Notes under the pieces: generated by a model | What the model saw: the letters and a program-made list of their open reading frames with translations, nothing else | What the model was told of the DNA's origin: nothing | The model's database searches: none | Part shown: piece by piece, positions 56,970 to 64,000 of the stretch | How positions within the stretch are numbered: the stretch's first letter is position 1 | Layout: every line of letters starts with the position of its first letter | DNA from: Diploscapter coronatus | Lineage: Eukaryota > Nematoda > Chromadorea > Rhabditida > Rhabditidae | Direction: 5' to 3' | DNA length: 64,000 nucleotides | Assembly (NCBI GenBank): GCA_964036155.1 | Contig: OZ038422.1 | Coordinates: 48,321,201-48,385,200, forward strand | Program-made: the position numbers and the translations under genes

Positions 56970-57763
56970 TATGGCTCCGCCTTCTAAAAATTCCATTCTG
57001 GCGTCATTGCTCGTACAGAAGAGGGCAGGAAAAAATGAATTAGTCAGTTTGTCAGTTGTGCGATCGAATTTGTGGAAGAAGTTCAAGATTTTCCGATTGA
57101 ATGGGAGCAGAAGAGTCATTCAAGATGCAAATGATAATACGAATGTCCCAGTAAGAGAGGATTTTGCAAATTGGCTATTGAAGCTGAGAAATGGAGAATT
57201 GTCTCGATGTGATGAGTATGCGAAAATTTCGGACAATATGACCACAAGAAACGATTTGGCTGAGGAAGTATTTGGCGAATGCATTAGGAAGAAAGACCAT
57301 GAATAGCTATCGAAAAGAGGGATATCGGAAACAATAGCAGACGAGAAAGTGCACGAGATCAACGAAAAGGTAATTGAACAGTTGGATGATGAAGAGCAGG
57401 TTTACTTGAGCATTGATACGACTGACAGTGACAAGCACGATGCACAGATTATATACCCGCCTGAGTCTTGCATAGTTATAATGGATCTGGGTTACCACCG
57501 CATGCGTTGAAAGTTAGAGTCGGAAACTCGGTGATTTTGAAGAGAAACTTGAATCCTACAGCTGATCTGTGCAATGGAATAGGACTAATAGCGAAAGTGT
57601 TGCATAGAAATATCATTGAGTGTGAATTTATAAATGGTGAAAGAATTAGACAGAGAGTTTTGAGTCGAAGGATTATATTGACGAGTGGAAAGGAAAATGT
57701 ATCGTTTACTTTGAAAGTAGGACAATTGCCAGTGACATACATTGTGTTATGCTATGACGACTA
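56970..57763 (+). pseudogene. Helitron PIF1-like helicase remnant
   Basis: Three frames together resemble the C-terminal part of a Helitron helicase. FANWLLKLRNGELSRCDEYA occurs at about 57160-57220. After a stop, VHEINEKVIEQLDDEEQVYL and SIDTTDSDKHDAQIIYPPE follow. A frame change leads to GLPPHALKVRVGNSVILKRN (57487) and GIGLIAKVLHRNIIECEFING, then VLSRRIILTSGKENVSF. PPHAL-x-(L/V)-(K/R)-VG and the RNLNP-x-A-x-LCNG block are typical of PIF1-type Helitron helicases. At least one stop codon (57304-57306) and frame changes near 57470-57490 break it. The replication-initiator domain is not visible here, so it is a dead fragment. Confidence 0.75.
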
Positions 57764-59359
57764 ATAAAGCCAAGAGCAGACGATTGATTTTGCGTGAATA
57801 TCGAGCAATTGTTCCCAGTTGCGAGCATGAAATCTGAGTGAATCTATGATATAGCAAAATGTCTGAGACAAGTGCCGAACTTGGCATAATTGCATTATTT
57901 TTGCTACGTGAATTTGTCTGGAAAGTTACATATCTGAGTGGCTATACAAAATAATCGCCCACATTAGATCCATAGACCAATCTCAAAAGACCTATATTTG
58001 CTCAGACCCTAATAAGATTTTCGTATGACTACTTTTCTATTATTTCTAACTGTTTTTCCATTTCCATTTCCTTTTCGCTTTTTCGACCGTCCGCCGTTCA
58101 TCGGCGATCTTATTAGTCGATTAGTCCTTTAGGCAAACTGATAAACGCTATTTTCTATATTCACCTATACAAAACAAATTGAGCAAAGATTGACTCATAT
58201 CGAGTCGATTTTTGATAAAAAAAAATTGATTTTTGAATACCTAGTAAGAATTTACCGCGAAATATGTACTTAAAAAAATTAAGGCTCAAAAACATGGGCA
58301 GTTCGACATAACAATAGTCGATCAAAGGCAATATTTGTCCATATTAGACGTTTATACGGGTCTTTTTTTATATAAAGTTTGTTCGGTAGACGGTCGTATG
58401 ACAAGAGTTGGAAACTCGCGTCATTTTTGTCCATATTGGACGTTTATATGGGTCTTTTTATATAAAGTTTATTCGGTAGACGGTCATGTGACAGGAGTTG
58501 GAAATTCACATCATTTTTGTAATTTTTGGCGTTGTGTACTGCGTAAATGATCGAAATTTTACGAGGTCAAACGACTGTTGAAAGCTTTGCTTATGCGAGT
58601 TTTAAAAATGTGATTGACTCGTCGAGGGCAAACGCTAATCTGAGTAATACAAATGAGGAATACATGTCTGAACAGTTTAAGTATAATCATAAAATGAGTA
58701 ATGAAAAATTTATCGAAAATTTATTTTTAAATTTGAAAATGGTTAGGAATTAATTGTGTCGCGGGTGTACCAAGCAAATCGGAAGTCAGGCGGGAACAAA
58801 TAGGCGGACGGGAATTTTCAACCCATTTATTATCCCCAAATTGGATAATTAAACCTTTTAAAAAGAAAATAAGAAAATCATAGATAAAAAATGAATCCGG
58901 TGAAATGTGTTGAGCAGCAAAGAAAGCTGCTTTTATCCTTAGACAGAAAGGTGGGAGGCAAGCGGAAAAGAAAACATTTTTCATTGGGGATAGATTCAAT
59001 CTGAAAACATAGAACAAATGTGATTTTTCGACGAAATGAAAGAAGCGAAGGTCGCGGTTCGCGACAAATTTTATGAAAATTAAAATTTGAATGAAATTCC
59101 GAACGGTCCAAGTCTTTGACTTTGATTTCTTTGTCAACAAAGGGCCGCCAATGTCACTAGCCGGATCCCATATCCGCTTTCCTTGTCGAATTTTACGGAA
59201 TAGAACTCTCGTCAGCCTGGATACTCGACAGTTCCCATCCAACCATTGCGTTCCCCAGCAATAGACAAAACCTTAATTTTGGAAATCATTTTTAAATATT
59301 AAAAAAATTATTTGTAAATAAACCATACACACTCTCCAGGGCTAAATTTCTGATTTCTT
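57764..59359. other. Repeat-rich spacer
   Basis: It contains a two-unit tandem repeat at 58335-58520 and scattered open frames without a recognised family (58547-58753 plus; 59242-58727 minus). The minus strand near 59270-59140 reads LSIAGERNGWMGTVEYPG, weakly kelch-like but followed by a stop; it may belong to the decayed kelch gene upstream. Confidence 0.4.
58335..58520 (+). repeat. Tandem duplication of a 90-bp unit
   Basis: Two copies of a unit containing ATATTAGACGTTTATACGGG, TATATAAAGTTTGTTCGGTA, AGAGTTGGAAACTCGCGTCA and TTTTTGTCC, at about 58335-58427 and 58428-58520, with roughly ten differences. Function unknown. Confidence 0.75.
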
Positions 59360-59445
59360 CAGACCTAGGGAAAATTTTCGTCAGACGAAAGAAATATACG
59401 GGGGTGGGTCGCATGGATAGTCTAACGAAAGTGCTCCCTAGGTTT
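59360..59445. mobile_element. Hairpin MITE, CAGACCTAGG family, copy 4
   Basis: Starts CAGACCTAGGGAAAATTTTC with GTCAGACGAAAG and ends CGAAAGTGCTCCCTAGGTTTG. Inverted pair of about 30 bp. Confidence 0.7.
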
Positions 59446-59612
59446 GTTTTGAAATAAAACATTTAAAATATTTATTTCAGTTACAATCATCTTTCATTAC
59501 TTTTGGATGTCTTCTAGGGCTATCTGTATCACGTTCATTGAAATTAAACTATTATTTCACATTTTATTGAATAAAATTTCTATATGAAATATGAGATTAT
59601 TATAACCTAGCT

Positions 59613-59940
59613 CTATTTTATGCCAATGTTTCCGACTTCGTGCCATTTATTCGTTTGTGGGTTGTATTCCTCGATCGAATTACAAAAATCTCCACGTAAA
59701 AATCTGTGAAATCCAAGTTAACAAATATTTCGTATAAAGGCATGCCAAAATCTCAGCTCACCCTCCGAATGCATATAATTTCCCGTTAGCAAAAATGAGT
59801 GAATGATTATGCCTTGCATAATTCATATCAGCGGCCCGAGAAATTTGTCTGTCAACTGGAGCTGAGGGGTCGAAGCACAGGCAGGATTTTAATGTATTGG
59901 GATGACTAAATATAGTCGATTCAGAGTAAATGAATATCGC
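59613..59940 (-). pseudogene. Kelch-repeat protein fragment
   Basis: Two exons on the minus strand. The first ends YARHNHSLIFANGKLYAFGG at a GTGAGC donor (about 59759). After a TTTCACAG acceptor the next reads LRGDFCNSIEEYNPQTNKWH and EVGNIGIK before TAG (59613-59615). Joined in frame they make one kelch blade (GG, a spaced Tyr and Trp, as in the family). A functional propeller needs four to seven blades, so the gene is truncated or most of it is lost. The 5' side runs straight into a foldback element at 59933-60515, which may have disrupted it. A possible preceding exon lies at 60607-60527 (YLFSMFENYYSRSW then GTAAGT). Confidence 0.55.
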
Positions 59941-60515
59941 ATACATTTTGCAACTTCGCTTGCTTAGGCTCCGTCAACTTTTCCTGCCCTGCGAACTGCG
60001 TCATCCTCCCATTTTCAAACGGTTTTCGCCCTTTTTTCTTAACATTTTCGCGAAAAATCTTTATAATTATATCCTAATTATCTCTCTGATTGACCAATTA
60101 ACCCTCTTTAATGTTTGCTATTCATTTTCGACCGAAATTTCGTGCAAATTGACAATTTTCGTAAAAACATCTGATAAGCGACTGCCTGTCCATAAACTTT
60201 CAATTCTAATGGTCTGATGACGACGGTAATATCTGTATCTTGGATGAACTGATAATTGACTCGATGAAAATGGGTCCTGATTTGAGAGGAAAAAATAGCT
60301 AGAAAAACAAGAAAAATGAACAGCAAACATTAAAGAGTTAATTAGCCAATTAGAGAGATGATTGGAATATAATTATAAAGATTTTTCGCAAAATGTCGAG
60401 AAAAATCGAAAGAAATTGCGAAAACTCGTTTGAAAATGGGGGGAATGACGCAATTCGCAGGGTAGGAAAAGTGGGCGGAGTCTGAACGAGCGAAGTTGCA
60501 AAATGTATGCAATAT
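59933..60515. mobile_element. Foldback element with about 190-bp arms
   Basis: 583 bp. The left edge ATATCGCATACATTTTGCAA and the right-edge complement ATATTGCATACATTTTGCAA start arms that stay similar for about 190 bp (shared blocks ACTTCGCT, TTTATAATTATA, TTAAT...GCTA). The 180-bp centre carries a plus-strand frame CKLTIFVKTSDKRLPVHKLS that resembles the start of a BTB domain but is soon stopped. It lies at the 5' edge of the kelch fragment. Confidence 0.7.
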
Positions 60516-60563
60516 CCACTTACCCAGGATCGACTATAATAATTTTCGAACATTGAAAATAAA

Positions 60564-61506
60564 TATGCTCTGCTATTTTCATGATTAGACTCGGTAATCA
60601 ACAACATTTAATAATCAAACTTCAAATTTTCAATTTAATCTGGAATAATTATTGTAGTTTTGATTTGTTTTATTTCAGAAGAAACAATAGACTAATTCCG
60701 ATAAGAAGCAGCAATAATCAGAATTTACCAACATCGCGTCAAAATAGTATCTTCGAAGTGCAATGACATTTCTCGTATATTAGTCTATTTCAAATATCAA
60801 TTTCATTCATTTGCTAGTAAAATTATTTTTAACTTGAATTTTTCCGTTTTACGTCTTTGCGCTTATATAAAAATGGTATTTCGAATATAAAATATCAGCT
60901 CATATGATATTCTGTAAAAACTGCTTTTTCATAAATAATAAATAACTTGTCTGTAAATCTAAACACAGAACACAATAAAAACGATAGATTTCTCTTTAGT
61001 GAATATTTCAAATGGCTACCAAATAACTGCATACTAATTGAAAATCAGATCGTACCTTTCACTTATTACAAGTTTTATTGATAAAGGGTAAAATTATTGT
61101 TATCTTCAGTTTTTCTGAAAATTAATTATCAAGTAACATATTTTATATTTGACAATGAAAATATTAGATTGAAAGTCTGGTGAGTGCTCATTTCTGGAAA
61201 ACACTCGCTTCTCATATAGTTGAGAGCAAGAGTTAGAAACAAAGAGTATACAGTATCTATCTTCTCAGATTCCATAATAAAATATATCTTTTCATTAAAT
61301 ATTAATGAAATTTAAGCGTAGATGATATTTTATTCGTATCAAGACGAAGAGAATGGTATAAATATATTTTTGTTCGAATGTCGTTCTAATTCACCTGTCG
61401 ATTGAAGTATATAAATTGGAGTTTTCTAGAACGTATCAAGACAACGCGATAAATTTCGACTCTATTGGTAATTATAAAATTATCTAATTTTTCAATTATT
61501 TTACCT
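60564..61506 (+). other. 5' flank of receptor copy B, part of inverted duplication
   Basis: Mirror of 13568-14498. Similarity starts near 60564 at TATGCTCTGCTATT. A frame RRNNRLIPIRSSNNQNLPTS after a TTTCAG at about 60678 is shared with copy A and ends in a stop in both. No start of its own is convincing. Confidence 0.5.
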
Positions 61507-64000
61507 ATGGAGATGGAAGAACATAACAATATCAGTAAGATATATTAATTGAAGGAATAAAAAATTTCCATAATAATATCTCTATGAAAAATTTGTAGGG
61601 TCTTAATTAAAATAATGTTTTAGCGTTAGATAATTTTACCCTTAAACTAATCCAAGATATATCCTTAAAGTGGATTATTTTCCCCATTATATTTATTTTT
61701 CCAATTATTATACCTAATCTACTGTTACGAATTTCTGACAGTGAGTTATTGGAATTAAAGGAGGTAATTTGACTTATTTGCCAAATATCATAAAATCATT
61801 GATTATAGGCGCCTTATTACCCCATATACTATCAAATGAGAAGATTGACAAATTTCTTTCCGGCTATATTATCTATAATATTATTAGTAACATTTGTCAC
61901 ATTTGCTACGTTTAAATTAATACCTTATTTATCCGGTAATTGTATTCGTTAAAATTTCTCTATACAGTGACGGTCGAAAATTTTGAAAAATGATCGTTAT
62001 GAATGCAGACTAGTATGTCTCATAATTGCGGATTAACTAGAATGAAATGTTTCACACATATTCTTCTTTGTTGTAATACTTTTTCATTCATTGGGGTATA
62101 GAAATACCTTGACTTCTGAACACTATTAATTCTCCTAGTATGATTGAGATTTTAAAGATTAAGAGATAGAATCCATGTTCAACACTCAACATAGAGAGTA
62201 TGTGGGTTCAATAGTATGGTGAGAGGGCGAATAGGAGAAAGCAAGCATTCAGAGAGGAAATAGAGGAGATGATCAATTCACTCTCATGCAAGTACTGGGA
62301 TTAACTTATGACTTTTAACATATGGAAGATGAAATAGTAAGTTGTATTTTCCTGTTTTTATTTATTCATGCTGGTCAACTAGACAATTAGATAAAACGGA
62401 AATTAGGTGGAATACAGTAGAGTGGGCAGAGTCTGAGTTCTGCCTAGGGGTGGACTGGAGGAACCCTCTAGGTAAGACTGAAAAGGGACTATCATGGCAA
62501 GGGGAGGAGCATGCAAAGTTAGAGATGAAAGAGTTTAGGGATAGAGACAATGATCGTAATCATAGTTCGGTCCCGTTACACTGCATATTGAGAGTTCTTG
62601 CCAATTTCCACTCAAATTGGTCTACAATTATTGGCCCTACCAGGCTACATTCATAATCACAATTGTTCCAAACTTTCGACCGCCACTGTACACTAATTTT
62701 TAGAAAATTAATTTAGACTTACATAAGAACAATCCTTATAATATAGTTATTTATTTGGTAAGAAGTTCACAAATGACGAAATGAGCTCTTGAATTGGAAA
62801 CGTTTGAAGTTCGATTATTGCCTATACTATTTCATAAATACTTTCGATTTAAAACGTCATACTATCATTTTCTCATTTCGTCATAGCGTCATATATACAA
62901 AAAGTCATTTCACCATTCCATGAATTACAGGCTAGCGGTTTGCTAGCTATATATGTTTCGGTGCAAATGTTCATATGGATTTTTCATATCCCCATTTGCT
63001 TTTTTTTCTTGTTTCCGATAGTGAGTTCAGTCGTAGCATTACTTAGCATCTGCCTTATTACCCAACGAATTGTGCTTACATATGAACTACCACGACTAAC
63101 AAATCTGCTTACCAAGTAAGTGAAAAACCATTTGCACTATTAATACAATGAAAATTGCAGGGATAATTTGAAAAGGATCATTCGTTGCATTATGTTGTTT
63201 GCGATAATTCTAAATTTAGTGCATTTTATTATTATGATGATGTTTATAATTTCCTATAAAAAATTAGAATATGGACCAATTCTAACTGTAAGTTGAAGAC
63301 ATCATGTTTTCAATACTTTAACCATGTGCAAAGTGTTATGATTAAAGAGGCCAAGTCTGCTCCTTTCGAGGGAGAGGAAGAACGCATGAAATTTTCCGCT
63401 GTTTCAATCATCGTTAATTACCCCGCTAATTAGTTGATAATTTCATGAAACCAAGACACTGGTTAGGGTAATAAATGACGCTCGAAATGATGGTGTCGTC
63501 AGTTTTTCGAAAAAAAAAACCACTTGGTCTCTCTAGTTATGATACAATAGATCACAAAAGTTTCGAGTCGCCTACCCTCTATCCCTGTGTCAATGTTTAG
63601 AAAAGTCGCTTGCACTTCTTCAGATTTGGCTGAGATTTAGTACAGTTTCATGTTTTCCACGTGTGTGTTTTCAAAAGTTCAGCTAAATTCGACCAGTGCA
63701 GAGTATAGATTTTTGAAATTTCTAATGTCGATACAGAATGAGGATTATCCAGTAATTTTGTTCAATACTGTGATAACCCTTTTTACGTTACTTCATTCTA
63801 TTTTATTTTATTATTTTTGATGCATTAGAAATCGCATAGTAATTCAACATATTTAGGTATCATCCTTATCTTTGGATATTCTGGCTCTCTTCGCATCGCT
63901 TCTCTACTTTGTTATATATCTCAAATTTCGTAATTTGGCAAGATTATCATCGTCAAGTTCGAAATATAAATCTGATAATCGAAGGATATTATATACCATG
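61507..64000 (+). CDS. Seven-transmembrane chemoreceptor-like protein, copy B (partial)
   Basis: Inverted paralogue of the gene at 11023-13567. Exon 1 is MEMEEHNNI (61507-61535). After a GTAAGA intron come LDNFTLKLIQDISLKWII, FPIIFIFPIIIPNLLLRISD, APYYPIYYQMRRLTNFFPAI, VVALLSICLITQRIVLTYEL, DNLKRIIRCIMLFAIILNLV and LDILALFASLLYFVIYLKFR. The window ends in DNRRILYTM, before the C-terminus. All exons seen are open and the two N-terminal Asn sites (NIT, NFT) look like glycosylation sites. The acceptor used in copy A before VPIVSPAV has lost its AG here; the next AG nine bases on keeps the frame. A Tc1-like element occupies the long intron, as in copy A. Predicted chemosensory receptor; family not assigned. 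Confidence 0.6.
61965..62688. mobile_element. Tc1/mariner-type non-autonomous element, copy B
   Basis: 724 bp between TA dinucleotides, with ends CAGTGACGGTCGAAAATTTT and the complement CAGTGGCGGTCGAAAGTTTG. It is the partner of the element at 12362-13101 in opposite orientation, at the equivalent intron position. It holds the same 104-codon frame (62342-62656). The 62320-62688 half is identical to copy A as far as I can read; the other half differs at many sites and has small deletions. Confidence 0.8.

Noticed and set aside
1..64000. CRISPR array or bacterial operon structure
   Set aside because: No regularly spaced direct repeats are present, and all recognised genes are intron-containing eukaryotic genes.

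Overview
The window looks like nuclear DNA of a free-living or parasitic nematode. Genes are split by many short AT-rich introns that end in TTTCAG-type acceptors. Spacers are AT-rich, and small hairpin transposons are common. The conserved genes are nematode or animal proteins. From memory, the C. elegans orthologues of gcy-28, sec-8, the PPIP5K gene F46F11.1, the PDCD5 gene and the FCF1 gene all lie on chromosome I, so this is probably a piece of the equivalent ancestral linkage group. I cannot name the species.

Layout. 386-8915 (+): a receptor guanylate cyclase of the GCY-28/natriuretic-receptor type. 9000-14500: an accessory region with a chemoreceptor-like membrane protein gene (-), its inserted Tc1-like element and a decayed extra copy. 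15119-16004 (-): an unrecognised basic protein with a zinc-finger-like motif. 16428-21556 (+): exocyst subunit Sec8. 22012-30693 (+): the two-domain inositol pyrophosphate enzyme PPIP5K. 31177-32177 (-): PDCD5. 32431-34107 (+): FCF1 PIN-domain rRNA processing nuclease, divergent from PDCD5. 34872-37583 (-): an F-box protein. 39165-45145 (+): a long disordered Tyr/Pro- then Glu/Gln-rich protein. 46730-48027 (-): an unrecognised repeat protein. 51625-51721 (+): an unusual tRNA gene. 52082-52771 (-): a short secreted Tyr/Lys-rich peptide. 54315-56544 (-): an SLC41/MgtE-type magnesium transporter. 56970-57763: a broken Helitron helicase. 59613-59940 (-): a kelch-repeat fragment. 61507-64000 (+): a second copy of the chemoreceptor-like gene in inverted orientation.

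The most unusual item is the tRNA gene. Its body is that of an initiator tRNA-Met, with A-box, A54/A60 T-loop and compensatory changes in several stems. The anticodon loop reads CGT and carries a 25-nt intron at the canonical 37/38 position. The second main feature is an inverted duplication of at least 3.4 kb, with arms near 11.0-14.5 kb and 60.6-64 kb, carrying paralogous receptor genes. Inside it about 370 bp are identical between arms although the flanks have diverged.

Many introns and spacers hold short inverted-repeat elements: at least four copies of one hairpin family, several with an AAATAG(T/C)(A/G)TGGG core, a hAT-like element with an 8-bp target duplication, and mariner-like ones. 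Exon boundaries were read by eye from splice consensus and translated similarity, so gene spans are firmer than individual exon ends.
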